A DNA stretch of 64,000 nucleotides from Microbacterium arabinogalactanolyticum (GCF_030268005.1 NZ_BRZC01000001.1:1-64000), one strand, 5' to 3'; positions 8,687 to 17,628 are shown, counted from the first letter of the stretch. Numbers and translations: made by a program. The notes: a model not told the origin generated them from the letters alone.

Positions 8687-9576
8687 GCACGCAGCTGATC
8701 ACCACCGGCCGGGCTCCGCGCACCGGCGCACCCGCGCGCAGCGGCGAGCCGCTCGCGAGGAAGATGATCCTGCGCGGACCCGTGTACCTGCTCCTGGCCG
8801 GAGCGGGCATCCTCGCCCTGGTGCCGTTCCTGTGGATGGTCATCGCCTCCACGCACAAGACCTCCGACCTGTTCGTCACGCCGCTCCCGCTGCTGCCCGG
8901 CGGCGAGTTCTGGCAGAACCTGGGCCGTCTGCAGGAGAGCGTCGGCTTCGGCCAGGTGATGCTCAACAGCGTGCTGGTCGCCGTCATCTACACGCTGTTC
9001 AGCACGATCGTCAGCGTGATGTGCGGCTACGGCCTCGCCACGTACCGGTTCCGCGGTCGCGGGGTGCTGCTCGGCGTGATCCTCGTCACGATGATGATCC
9101 CGATGCAGGTGCTGCTGGTGCCGCTGTTCCAGATGATGGCGAGCGTCGGCTGGATCGACTCCTACCAGGCGCTGATCGTGCCGTTCCTGGCGAACGCCTT
9201 CGGCATCTTCCTGATGCGCCAGGGATTCCTCGACTTCCCGACCACCCTCATCGAGGCGGCCCGGATCGACGGGGCATCCGAGCTGCGCACCTTCTACCGG
9301 ATCGTGCTGCCGGTCGCGCGGCCGCAGATCGCGGCGCTGATCATCTACACGTTCATCAGCCAGTGGAACTCCTTCATCTGGCCGCTGCTCATGCTGAACA
9401 CCGAGGACAAGTACACGATCCCGGTGGCTCTGAACACCATGATCGGCCTGAGCCGGGTCGACTACTCGGGTCTGATGCTGGGCTCTCTGCTGGCCACACT
9501 GCCGCTGCTCGTGCTGTTCCTGGTGTTCCAGAAGCAGTTCGTCGCGGGTCTGCTGGGCGGCGCGGTCAAGGGCTGA
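8683..9576 (+). CDS. Sugar ABC transporter permease, MalG type
   Basis: A 297-residue permease with six predicted helices and the EAA loop EAARIDGASELRTFYRIVLP. Translation begins at GTG 8683, overlapping the upstream stop (GTGA); the frame open from 7855 is a shadow of the previous gene. It is the last gene of the second importer operon and is followed by a strong bidirectional terminator. Confidence 0.92.
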   Translation: MSTQLITTGRAPRTGAPARSGEPLARKMILRGPVYLLLAGAGILALVPFLWMVIASTHKTSDLFVTPLPLLPGGEFWQNLGRLQESVGFGQVMLNSVLVAVIYTLFSTIVSVMCGYGLATYRFRGRGVLLGVILVTMMIPMQVLLVPLFQMMASVGWIDSYQALIVPFLANAFGIFLMRQGFLDFPTTLIEAARIDGASELRTFYRIVLPVARPQIAALIIYTFISQWNSFIWPLLMLNTEDKYTIPVALNTMIGLSRVDYSGLMLGSLLATLPLLVLFLVFQKQFVAGLLGGAVKG

Positions 9577-9582
9577 GAACTG

Positions 9583-9620
9583 CGCAGGGGGCGGATTCCG
9601 TTCGGCATCCGCCCCCTGCG
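9583..9620. terminator. Bidirectional terminator
   Basis: A perfect 14-bp stem (CGCAGGGGGCGGAT, 9583-9596, pairing with 9607-9620) with a 10-nt loop sits between convergent genes. It can serve both the importer operon and the GntR gene. Confidence 0.85.
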
Positions 9621-9629
9621 TCGTCCGCG

Positions 9630-10286
9630 TCAGGCGGAGAAGTAGGCGCTGGAGGAGTTCTCCAGGATGCGGCGCATGCCGTGCATCCAGTTGGCCTTGA
9701 GTGCCTCGACGGCTGCCGGCACGTCGCCGGCGGCGAGGGCGTGCGCGATCGCGGCGTGCTCGGCGGCCACGCGGTCGACCTTGACGTCATCGGCGACCAG
9801 CAGCGCCTCGTAGCGGTGGAACGAACCGCGCACGCTCTCGATCACGTCGATCAGCCGCTTGTTGGGGCACACCGACAGCATCAGCGCGTGCCACTCGTCG
9901 TCCTTGGTCATCACGAGCGCGTGCTCGACGTGCTCGTCGGTGAACGCCTCGGCCATCTCGACCAGCTGCGCGCCGACGCGGCGCAGGTCCTCGACGGGGG
10001 AGAGCTCGAGCGCGAGACTCTCGAGGGTCGCCATGACGGGGGCGAGGTCCTCGAACTCGCCGGCGCTGAGCGGCACGAAGCGGAAGCCCTTGCCGTTCTC
10101 GCTGGTGATCTGTCCTTCGGACTCGAGGGCGATCAGCGCTTCGCGCAGGGGGGTGCGACTGACTCCGAGCTCCCCGGCCAGCTGCACCTCGTTGATGCTC
10201 TCGCCCGGGCTGACCAGGCCGGTGCGCATTCGCGCGAGGAGCTCCTCGCGTACCTGTGAGCGGAGATTCTTGCGCTCGATCGCCAT
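9630..10286 (-). CDS. GntR family regulator, FCD type
   Basis: A 218-residue transcription factor. The N-terminal winged helix-turn-helix includes the typical segment GELGVSRTPLREALIALE (about residues 35-52). The helical FCD ligand domain follows, with metal-binding-type Asp and His residues across its second half. It is convergent with the second importer and divergent from the GH42 operon. CTGTATACAG operators lie beside its own promoter (10351) and at 1192, and a weaker one at 6310, so it is the obvious candidate regulator of the whole 0.2-17.6 kb island. The effector is unknown; FCD proteins usually bind small organic acids or sugar acids. Confidence 0.9.
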   Translation of the reverse strand: MAIERKNLRSQVREELLARMRTGLVSPGESINEVQLAGELGVSRTPLREALIALESEGQITSENGKGFRFVPLSAGEFEDLAPVMATLESLALELSPVEDLRRVGAQLVEMAEAFTDEHVEHALVMTKDDEWHALMLSVCPNKRLIDVIESVRGSFHRYEALLVADDVKVDRVAAEHAAIAHALAAGDVPAAVEALKANWMHGMRRILENSSSAYFSA

Positions 10287-10350
10287 GTTGTGGCCCCTTC
10301 CCCTGCGTCAGCTTAGAGCTTGACCCGATCCATCGTTCGGCATACGCTTG

Positions 10351-10365
10351 CTGTATACAGAATAC
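10351..10365. promoter_or_regulatory. GntR (FCD) operator, divergent promoter region
   Basis: CTGTATACAGAATAC, with a perfect 10-bp palindromic core at 10351-10360. It lies between the GntR gene and the GH42 operon, and the same 15 bases occur at 1197-1211. The position suits autoregulation plus control of the catabolic operon. Confidence 0.75.
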
Positions 10366-10408
10366 ATTGAACAGTGATTCTGGCGAAGCATCTCAGAGAG
10401 GAGTCCTC

Positions 10409-12511
10409 GTGACCCAGCACCGCGACGACGAGCGCATCCGGGAGGTTCGGATCGATGCTCTCGCCTATGGCGGCGACTACAACCCCGACCAGTGGTCGGA
10501 GGAGACGTGGCACGAGGACATCCGCCTCATGAAGGAGGCCGGGGTCACCATGGTGAGCCTGCCGATCTTCAGCTGGCCTCAGCTCGAGCCCGAGCCCGGC
10601 GTGTACGACTGGGGCTGGCTCGACCGCATCATCGACCTGCTGCACGAGGCCGGCATCCGCATCGACCTCGCGACCGCGACCGCGACCCCGCCGTCGTGGC
10701 TGCTGCGCGCCCATCCTGAGATGGGCCCCTCCGACTCCGAGGGGCATCGGCTCGAGTTCGGCTCGCGCCAGACCTACTGCCCGTCCTCGCCGATCTGGCG
10801 TGAGAACGTCGCGCGCATGACCCGCGCCATGGCCGAGCGCTACGGCGAGCATCCGGGTCTTGCCATGTGGCACATCTCCAACGAGTACGGCGACCACGTC
10901 TCCCGCTGCTGGTGCCCCGAGTCGGCCCGCCACTTCCGCCGCTGGCTGCGGGACCGCTACGGCGACCTCGACGGCCTCAACGAGGCCTGGGGCGTGAACG
11001 TCTGGGGTCAGCGCTACACGTCGTGGGAGCACATCGAGACGCCGAAGAAGGCACCCGGCCCGATCACCCCGACCCAGCTGCTGGACTTCGAGAGGTTCTC
11101 GTCGGACGCCATGCTCGAGCTCTTCCAGGTCGAGATCGACGTGCTCCGCGAGGTCACCCCGGGCATCGCCGTGACGACCAACTTCATGAGCATGTTCCGC
11201 GACCTGGACTACTGGGACTTCGCCGAGCGCGAGGACATCGTCACCGACGACGCCTACCCGGAGCCCGCCGACCCGACCTCGCACGTGGGCGCCGCCCTCA
11301 ACTACGGGCTGATGCGCTCGCTCAAGGGCGGCCGCCCCTGGCTGCTGCTGGAGTCGTCGGCGAGCGCCACCAGCTGGCGTGACGTCAACGTGCCGAAGGC
11401 CCCGGGGAAGATCCGCGTGGAGAGCCTGCAGACCGTCGCGCACGGCTCGGACGGCGTGATGTTCTTCCAGTGGCGCCAGGCCAAGTACGGCCAGGAGAAG
11501 TTCCACTCCTCGATGCTCGGCCACCGCGGCGAGCGGTCGCGCAGCTACCAGGAGACCAAGGCGCTCGGCAACGAGCTGCGCCTGCTGGAGCCCGTGCGCG
11601 GCACCCGCGTGCGCTCGCGCGTCGCGCTGGTCGTGGACTGGGACTCCTGGTGGGGATCGAGCGCGATCGAGTCGCTGCCGTCCCAGCGCCTGCAGTGGGC
11701 CCAGCAGGCCCGCGCCTGGCATCGTGCGCTCCATACGCTCGGGCATCCGGTCGACGCGGTGCGCGCCACCGGCCCGTTCGACCGCTACGACGTGGTCGTC
11801 GTCCCCAACCTCTACATCGCCGACGAGGCCCAGGCGCTGGCGCTGTGCGCCTTCGTCGAGAACGGCGGCCACCTGGTGGTCGGCCCGTTCTCGGGTGTGG
11901 TGGACGCCACCGAGAAGGTGCACGACGGCGGCGCCCCCGGCCCGCTGCGCGATCTGCTCGGCATCGAGGTCGACGAGCAGTGGCCGATCGCGGACGGACT
12001 TCTCGAGCGCATCGCCTACGGCGAGGACCTGCTCGACGTGCCCAGCTGGGCGGAGTGGATCGACGCGGACGCCGACGTCGAGGTGCGCGGATGCTACGCC
12101 TCGGGCGTGCTCTCCGGTCGCGCCGCCGTCACCCGGCGCGCCGTCGGCGCAGGCTCGGCCTGGTACGTCAGCGCGATGCTCACGCACGAGGGGATGCTGC
12201 CGGTCTTCCGCGACATCCTGCGCAGTTCGGGCCTGCCCGCACGGGACGTCGTGAACGTCGACGCCGAGGCGGTCACCCGCACGGACGGCCGCACCGACTA
12301 CACGTTCCTGCTCAACCACGGCTCATCGCCCCTCGCGTTCGAGCTGCCGGCATCCGGAACCGATCTGCTCACCGGCACCGATCTGCTCAGCGGGGCGGAT
12401 GCCTCGGGCACCGTCGAGCTCGGCGCCTACGGCGCCGCGGTGATCGCGTCCCCGCACGCGGAGGCGATCCCGTTCCTCTCCCTGACCGACCCCACCGACC
12501 CCACCGAATGA
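10409..12511 (+). CDS. Beta-galactosidase, GH42
   Basis: A 700-residue retaining glycoside hydrolase of family 42 that releases beta-linked galactose or a related sugar from oligosaccharides. It opens with the family signature GGDYNPDQW. The acid/base Glu159 lies in HISNEYG and the nucleophile Glu315 in LLLESSAS. The metal-cluster cysteines are partly visible (TYC, CWCPES). The central trimerisation and C-terminal beta domains are present. GTG 10409 was chosen because GAGAGGAG precedes it. No signal peptide is seen. It is first in an operon with gcvPA and gcvPB, with an ATGA overlap to gcvPA. Confidence 0.9.
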   Translation: MTQHRDDERIREVRIDALAYGGDYNPDQWSEETWHEDIRLMKEAGVTMVSLPIFSWPQLEPEPGVYDWGWLDRIIDLLHEAGIRIDLATATATPPSWLLRAHPEMGPSDSEGHRLEFGSRQTYCPSSPIWRENVARMTRAMAERYGEHPGLAMWHISNEYGDHVSRCWCPESARHFRRWLRDRYGDLDGLNEAWGVNVWGQRYTSWEHIETPKKAPGPITPTQLLDFERFSSDAMLELFQVEIDVLREVTPGIAVTTNFMSMFRDLDYWDFAEREDIVTDDAYPEPADPTSHVGAALNYGLMRSLKGGRPWLLLESSASATSWRDVNVPKAPGKIRVESLQTVAHGSDGVMFFQWRQAKYGQEKFHSSMLGHRGERSRSYQETKALGNELRLLEPVRGTRVRSRVALVVDWDSWWGSSAIESLPSQRLQWAQQARAWHRALHTLGHPVDAVRATGPFDRYDVVVVPNLYIADEAQALALCAFVENGGHLVVGPFSGVVDATEKVHDGGAPGPLRDLLGIEVDEQWPIADGLLERIAYGEDLLDVPSWAEWIDADADVEVRGCYASGVLSGRAAVTRRAVGAGSAWYVSAMLTHEGMLPVFRDILRSSGLPARDVVNVDAEAVTRTDGRTDYTFLLNHGSSPLAFELPASGTDLLTGTDLLSGADASGTVELGAYGAAVIASPHAEAIPFLSLTDPTDPTE

Positions 12512-13911
12512 AGGATGTCGTGACCGAAGCATTCGTCCACCCGTACATTCCCAACACGGCGCCGGCCGTGAAGCAGGCCATGCTCGACGCCGTCGGCGCG
12601 GAATCCGTCGAGGACTTCTACGCCGACGTCCCCGAGGACCTGCGCCTGCGCCGGCTGCTCGACGTGCCGGCGCCGCTGCCGGCCGAGCAGGACCTCGCGC
12701 GCCATGTGAAGGGCATCCTCGCTGCGAACCGCAGCACCGAGGAGCGGCTCAGCTTCCTCGGGGCGGGCACCTACAACCACTACGTGCCCGCCGTCGTCGA
12801 CGAGGTCATCCGCCGCAGTGAGTTCCTCACCGCCTACGCGGGCGAGCCCTACGAGGACCACGGCCGGTTCCAGGCTCTGTTCGAGTACCAGTCGCTCATG
12901 GCCGAGCTGCTGGCGATGGACGTCGTGAACGTCCCCACCTACGACGGCTATCAGGCCACGGCGACGGGGCTCGCCATGGCCGGCCGCATGACCGGCCGCC
13001 GCCGCGTGCTCGCGCTCAGCGACGTGCTGCCGGAGAAGCTGTCCAAGGTCGTCGACTACGTCCGTGCGAACCTCGAGGTCGAGACGGTCGCCACGGCCGG
13101 CGGCGTCGCCGACCTCGACGCGCTCGCCGCCGCGCTGGGCGACGACGTCGCCGCGGTGTGGATCGAGACGCCGAGCTTCACCGGCGCGGTCGAGACGCGA
13201 CTGCGCGAGATCTCCGAAGCCGCCCACGCGGCCGGGGCGGTCGTCGTGGTCGGCACCGACCCCGTCGGCTACGGCGTGCTCACCCCGCCAGCGATGCACG
13301 GCGCGGACATCGTCACCGGCGACATCCAGTCGTTGGGTCTGCACCAGTGGTTCGGCGGCGCACACGCCGGGTTCATCGCGGTGCACGACGACCCGCGGTT
13401 CGTTATGGAGATGCCGTCCCGGCTGTTCGGGCTGGAGTCCACCGACGTCCCCGGCGAGTACGGCTTCGGCGATGTCGCCTACGACCGCACGTCGTTCGCG
13501 CATCGCGAGGACGGCAAGGAGTGGGTCGGCACCGCGGCAGCGCTGTGGGGGATCGCCGCGGGCGTGTACCTGTCCCTGATGGGCCCCGAGGGCATGCGCG
13601 AGCACGGTGAGCTGCTGCTCGCCCGCACCCGGTACGCCCAGCAGCGCCTGGCGTCGATCCCCGGCATCCGCCTGGGCGATGACGCCCTGCACCTGCGGGA
13701 GTTCACCATCCACCTCGACGGCATCCCGGCGCGCGACGCCGTCGCCGCGCTGCGGCGCGAGGGCATCGAGCCCGGCGTCGTCGTCGACGAGCGCACCCTG
13801 CTCGTCTGCGTCACCGACGTCACCTCCGCATCCGACATCGACCGGCTCGCCGACGCACTCGCCGCCGTCGTCTCCCCGGCATCCGACATCACGAAGGAGC
13901 AGGTCGCATGA
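12508..13911 (+). CDS. gcvPA: Glycine dehydrogenase (decarboxylating) subunit 1
   Basis: A 467-residue N-terminal half of two-subunit P protein. It matches GcvPA throughout (IPNTAPAVKQAML near the start, FLGAGTYNHYVP about residue 89, PTYDGYQATATG about 146). With GcvPB it decarboxylates glycine using pyridoxal phosphate and passes the aminomethyl group to lipoyl H protein. The ATG at 12508 overlaps the GH42 stop and its stop overlaps the gcvPB start. No gcvH, gcvT or lpd gene lies in this window. As far as known, related actinobacteria use a single-chain GcvP, so this split version may be acquired or specialised. It could act on a substrate other than glycine. Confidence 0.88.
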   Translation: MKDVVTEAFVHPYIPNTAPAVKQAMLDAVGAESVEDFYADVPEDLRLRRLLDVPAPLPAEQDLARHVKGILAANRSTEERLSFLGAGTYNHYVPAVVDEVIRRSEFLTAYAGEPYEDHGRFQALFEYQSLMAELLAMDVVNVPTYDGYQATATGLAMAGRMTGRRRVLALSDVLPEKLSKVVDYVRANLEVETVATAGGVADLDALAAALGDDVAAVWIETPSFTGAVETRLREISEAAHAAGAVVVVGTDPVGYGVLTPPAMHGADIVTGDIQSLGLHQWFGGAHAGFIAVHDDPRFVMEMPSRLFGLESTDVPGEYGFGDVAYDRTSFAHREDGKEWVGTAAALWGIAAGVYLSLMGPEGMREHGELLLARTRYAQQRLASIPGIRLGDDALHLREFTIHLDGIPARDAVAALRREGIEPGVVVDERTLLVCVTDVTSASDIDRLADALAAVVSPASDITKEQVA

Positions 13912-15518
13912 GCCTCCCCATCGCCCCCAAGACCAGCCCGCGCCGCTTCCAGCAGGCCAGCTGGGACGAGCCGATCGTCTTCGAGCTGTCCACCCCGGGT
14001 GAGCGCGGCATCGCGATCACCCCGGTGGAGCCCGCCGTCCGAGAGGCCGTGGGCGATGTGGTCGCCGACCTCCCCGAGGGCATGCGTCGTCCGCAGCCGC
14101 CGGCACTGCCCGAGATCGCGCAGATGCGCGTGCTGAAGCACTACCTGCGCCTCTCCCAGGAGAACCTCGGCTCCGACCTGAACGTCGACATCGGGCAGGG
14201 CACCTGCACGATCAAGTACTCCCCGAAGATCAACGACCAGCTCATCGAGGTGCCGCAGCTGCGCGCGATCCACCCCGCGCAGGACCCTGCTGACACGCAG
14301 GGCGCACTGGAGATGATCTGGCGGCTCGAGAAGCTGATGGCCGAGATCTCCGGTATGGACGCCGTCTCGCTGGCCTCGCCGGGCGGCTCCGCCGGCATCT
14401 GGACGAACATCGCCATGATCCGCGCGTACCACGAGTCCCGCGGCGAGGGCGAGCAGCGCGACGAAGTCATCACCACGATCTTCAGCCACCCCTCCAACGC
14501 GGCGGCGGCGAAGGTCGCCGGGTACAAGGTCGTCACGGTGTATCCGGATGCCGACGGCTACCCCGACCTGGGAGCGCTGAAGGCGGCGCTGTCCGAGCGC
14601 ACCGCGGCCATCATGGTCACCAACCCCGAGGACACCGGCATCTACAACCCCGCCATCAAGGAGTGGGTCGACGCCGCGCACGAGGTCGGTGCGCTGGCCT
14701 CCTACGACCAGGCCAACGCCGCAGGCATCCTGGGCATCACGCGCGCCCGCGACGCCGGATTCGACGTGTGCCAGTTCAACCTGCACAAGACCTTCTCGGC
14801 CCCGCACGGCTGCGGCGGACCCGGCGCGGCCGCCAACGCGGTCAGCGAGGCGCTCGCCCCGTTCCTGCCCGGCCCGCGCGTCGAGCAGGTCGAAGGCCGG
14901 TTCGTGGTCCGCGAGCCTGGCGAGCTGTCGATCGGGCACGTGGCCCCCGCACACGGCGTGATCCTGCACGTGGTGCGCGCCTACGCCTGGATCATGTCGC
15001 TGGGCGCGGAGGGCATGCTGTCGGCCTCGCAGATCGCGGTGCTGAACAACAACTACCTGCTGAAGCGAGTGCTCGAGATCCGCGGGGCATCCGCTCCGTA
15101 CGCCGTCGGACGCCGCCGCATCGAGCAGGTGCGCTACTCGTGGCAGGAGCTCTTCGAGGAGACCGGCATCACGTCCGAGGAGATCGGCGTCCGCATGGCG
15201 GACTACGGCTTCCACTACTGGACCAGCCACCACCCGTACATCGTGCCGCAGCCGTTCACGCTGGAGCCGACGGAGTGCTACTCCAAGGCCGAGCTCGACG
15301 AGTACGTCGCCGCGCTCGCCCAGGTCGCGCAGGAGGCGCGCGAGAACCCCGAGCTCGTGCGCACCGCGCCGCACAACCAGACCGTGCACCACACCCACCA
15401 CGACGATCTCGACGATCCGGAGCGCTGGGCCATCACCTGGCGCGCATACCAGCGCAAGTACTTCGGCGTGGTGCGTGCGGATGCCGTGCACGAGCCCGCG
15501 ATGTCGACGGTGGCCTGA
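13908..15518 (+). CDS. gcvPB: Glycine dehydrogenase (decarboxylating) subunit 2
   Basis: A 536-residue PLP-binding half of two-subunit P protein. The Schiff-base lysine is Lys294 in FNLHKTFSAPHGCGGPG, and the Gly-rich SLASPGGSAGIWTN segment is characteristic. The start overlaps the gcvPA stop (ATGA), so the two subunits are translationally coupled. The C-terminal His-rich segment (about residues 485-500, VHHTHH) is unusual and could bind metal, but this is only an observation. Five bases separate it from the AcoX-like gene, so the five genes 10409-17624 form one operon. Confidence 0.88.
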   Translation: MSLPIAPKTSPRRFQQASWDEPIVFELSTPGERGIAITPVEPAVREAVGDVVADLPEGMRRPQPPALPEIAQMRVLKHYLRLSQENLGSDLNVDIGQGTCTIKYSPKINDQLIEVPQLRAIHPAQDPADTQGALEMIWRLEKLMAEISGMDAVSLASPGGSAGIWTNIAMIRAYHESRGEGEQRDEVITTIFSHPSNAAAAKVAGYKVVTVYPDADGYPDLGALKAALSERTAAIMVTNPEDTGIYNPAIKEWVDAAHEVGALASYDQANAAGILGITRARDAGFDVCQFNLHKTFSAPHGCGGPGAAANAVSEALAPFLPGPRVEQVEGRFVVREPGELSIGHVAPAHGVILHVVRAYAWIMSLGAEGMLSASQIAVLNNNYLLKRVLEIRGASAPYAVGRRRIEQVRYSWQELFEETGITSEEIGVRMADYGFHYWTSHHPYIVPQPFTLEPTECYSKAELDEYVAALAQVAQEARENPELVRTAPHNQTVHHTHHDDLDDPERWAITWRAYQRKYFGVVRADAVHEPAMSTVA

Positions 15519-15523
15519 ACGTC

Positions 15524-16834
15524 GTGATCGGACTGGTCGTCAACCCTGTCGCCGGAGTCGGCGGGCCCGCGGGCCTGGCCGGCTCCGACGGCGCGGACGT
15601 GCAGCGCCTCGCGGCTTCGCGCGGCGCGCACTCGCGTGCACAGGAGCGGGCGACCATCGCACTGCGGGTGCTGGCATCCCGGCATCCGTCGCTGGTCGTC
15701 GGGACCGCGGCCGGGGCGATGGGGGCGGATGCCGTGCGCGCCGCCGGGCTGGAGCCCTGGGTCGTGTACGCGGCATCCGAGGCCTCCTGTCCGTCTCCGG
15801 AAACAGGAGGATCGTCGGAAGCAGGAGACTCCAGCGTGGATCGTCCTGTTCTCGACGATCCTCCTGTTCTCGGGCGAGGTCTGACGCAGGCATCCGACAC
15901 CTCCGCGGCCGTCGCCGCGCTCGCCGCAGCCGGCGTGACCCTGATCCTGGTGGCGGGAGGCGACGGCACCCTCCGCGATGCCGTGGCGGGGCTGGCTGAC
16001 CTGGCCGCCACAACTCCGGAGAAGCATCCGGATTCCGGCTCCCAGAGGCGCTCGGCCGTCGATTCCGGCACGCATCTCCGGAGTTCTGTCCCCCCGCCGG
16101 CCGTGCTCGGCATCCCCTCCGGCGTGAAGATGTACTCCCCGGTGTTCGCGGTCAGTCCGCGTGCGGCCGGCGCGCTCGCCGCCGAGTGGATCGACGGCGC
16201 GCTGCCGACCGCCGAGCGGGAGGTGCTCGACGTCGACGAGCAGGCCATGCGGCATGCCCGCGTGGAGCCCGTGCTGTACGGCATGCTGCGCGTGCCCTTC
16301 CGCGTCGGACGCACCCAGTCGCGCAAGGCCGCGACCCCCGCATCCGAGGCGGACGCCGTCGTCGCCGCCGCACGCGGCGTCGTGAAGCGGATGCTGCCCG
16401 GCACCCGCTACCTGCTGGGCCCGGGCAGCACGACGGCCGAGGTCGCCCGGCAGCTCGGCATCCGCAAATCCCCGCTGGGCGTGGACGTGGTGCTCGACGG
16501 ACAGCGGGTGCTCACCTCCGCGAGCGAGGAGCAGCTGCTCGCCGAGGTCGCGCTGGGGCCCGCACAGGCCGTGGTCACCGTGATCGGCGGACAGGGGTTC
16601 CTGCTCGGGCGCGGCAACCAGCAGCTCTCGGCATCCGTCATCCGCGCCCTCGGCGACGACCCGCTGCTCGTCGTCGCCCCCGAGCAGAAGCTCATCGACC
16701 TGCACGGCCGGCCGCTGATCGTCGAGACCGGCGACGCCGAGCTCGACGCCCGCCTGGCCGGGCACATCCGCATCGTCACCGGGCCCGGCACGAGCAGCCT
16801 GTACGCTGTCGCCGCGCCCGACCTCGCCCTCTGA
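15524..16834 (+). CDS. AcoX/ATP-NAD kinase-like protein
   Basis: A 436-residue protein of the predicted ATP-NAD kinase/AcoX group. It begins with IGLVVNPVAGVGG, has the nucleotide-binding GGDGT motif near residue 145 and PSGVKMYSPVFA further on. Its role is unproven; relatives accompany acetoin or amino-acid degradation genes. Two linkers (about residues 90-118 and 163-188) look non-homologous to the family and coincide with DNA palindromes at 15802-15869 and 16012-16085, apparently in-frame insertions. GTG 15524 was chosen because it begins the conserved N-terminus five bases after gcvPB. It may phosphorylate a nucleotide cofactor or a small pathway intermediate. Confidence 0.7.
   Translation: MIGLVVNPVAGVGGPAGLAGSDGADVQRLAASRGAHSRAQERATIALRVLASRHPSLVVGTAAGAMGADAVRAAGLEPWVVYAASEASCPSPETGGSSEAGDSSVDRPVLDDPPVLGRGLTQASDTSAAVAALAAAGVTLILVAGGDGTLRDAVAGLADLAATTPEKHPDSGSQRRSAVDSGTHLRSSVPPPAVLGIPSGVKMYSPVFAVSPRAAGALAAEWIDGALPTAEREVLDVDEQAMRHARVEPVLYGMLRVPFRVGRTQSRKAATPASEADAVVAAARGVVKRMLPGTRYLLGPGSTTAEVARQLGIRKSPLGVDVVLDGQRVLTSASEEQLLAEVALGPAQAVVTVIGGQGFLLGRGNQQLSASVIRALGDDPLLVVAPEQKLIDLHGRPLIVETGDAELDARLAGHIRIVTGPGTSSLYAVAAPDLAL
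15802..15869. repeat. In-frame palindrome within the AcoX-like gene
   Basis: A perfect 16-bp inverted repeat, AACAGGAGGATCGTCG at 15802-15817 and its complement at 15854-15869, with a 36-nt spacer. An extra CCTCCTGT at 15783-15790 can pair with the first arm. It encodes a Ser/Asp/Pro-rich linker absent from typical family members. Confidence 0.75.
16012..16085. repeat. Second in-frame palindrome within the AcoX-like gene
   Basis: An 11-bp perfect inverted repeat, AACTCCGGAGA at 16012-16022 and its complement at 16075-16085. It bounds a linker between the GGDGT and PSGVKMYS blocks that normally lie closer together. Confidence 0.65.
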
Positions 16835-16865
16835 GCCACAACCCGACTCCCTGGAAGGATCCATC

Positions 16866-17624
16866 ATGCGTCTCGAGAACAAGAAGGCCATCGTCACCGG
16901 CGGTGCGGGCGGCATCGGCCGCGCCACCTCCCTCGCCTTCGCGGCGGAGGGCGCCTCGGTCGCCGTCGTCGACCTGAACGCCGAGGCCGCCGAGGCCGTG
17001 GCCGAGGAGATCCGTGCCGCGGGCGGCAACGCCATCGCGATCGGCGCCGACGTCTCCAGCGAGGACGACATCATCCGCGTGGTCGCCACCGCGAACGAGG
17101 CGTTCGACGGCATCGACGTGGTCTTCAACAATGCGGGCATCATCCGCCGCACCACCGCCGTGGAGACCACGGTCGAGGAGTGGGACCGGGTGTTCGGCGT
17201 GAACGTGCGCGCCATCTTCCTGATGTGCAAGCACGTCGTGCCGGTGATGAAGGCGAACGGCGGCGGCTCCATCGTGAACACCGGTTCCGGGTGGGGACTC
17301 AAAGGCGGCGGTCAGGCGATCTCGTACTGCGCCTCCAAGGGCGCGGTCGTGAACATGACCCGCGCGCTGGCGATCGACCACGGCCCCGACGGCATCCGCG
17401 TCAACTCGGTCAACCCCGGGGACGTCGACACCGGGATGCTGCGCGACGAGGCCAAGCAGCTCGGCCAGGATCAGGCGGGCTTCCTCGCCGAGGCCGCCGA
17501 GCGCCCGCTGAACCGGATGGGCCAGCCGAGCGAGATCGCCGCCGCCGTGGTGTGGCTCGCGAGCGACGATGCGTCGTACGTGACAGGCTCCGCGCTCGTC
17601 GTGGACGGCGGCGGCATCGCCTGA
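16866..17624 (+). CDS. SDR family NAD(P)-dependent oxidoreductase
   Basis: A 252-residue classical short-chain dehydrogenase. The cofactor motif GGAGGIG is near residue 12, NNAG near 89, the catalytic Ser in TGSGW and the Tyr-x-x-x-Lys in SYCASKGA about residues 158-165. A GGAAGG ribosome-binding site precedes the ATG. It is last in the GH42-gcvPAB-AcoX operon, 31 bp after the AcoX-like gene. It probably oxidises a hydroxyl of a pathway intermediate; the exact substrate is unknown, and FabG-like annotation would rest on fold similarity only. Confidence 0.88.
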   Translation: MRLENKKAIVTGGAGGIGRATSLAFAAEGASVAVVDLNAEAAEAVAEEIRAAGGNAIAIGADVSSEDDIIRVVATANEAFDGIDVVFNNAGIIRRTTAVETTVEEWDRVFGVNVRAIFLMCKHVVPVMKANGGGSIVNTGSGWGLKGGGQAISYCASKGAVVNMTRALAIDHGPDGIRVNSVNPGDVDTGMLRDEAKQLGQDQAGFLAEAAERPLNRMGQPSEIAAAVVWLASDDASYVTGSALVVDGGGIA

Positions 17625-17628
17625 CGCG

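Noticed and set aside
10313..12319. 668-codon minus-strand frame opposite the GH42 gene
   Set aside because: The GH42 frame has catalytic motifs and correct codon bias; the antisense frame has none.
13479..15491. 670-codon minus-strand frame opposite gcvPA/gcvPB
   Set aside because: Shadow of the third-position GC bias of real genes; no recognisable protein.
15278..17302. 674-codon minus-strand frame opposite the AcoX-like and SDR genes
   Set aside because: Both sense genes have conserved motifs; the antisense product is low-complexity.
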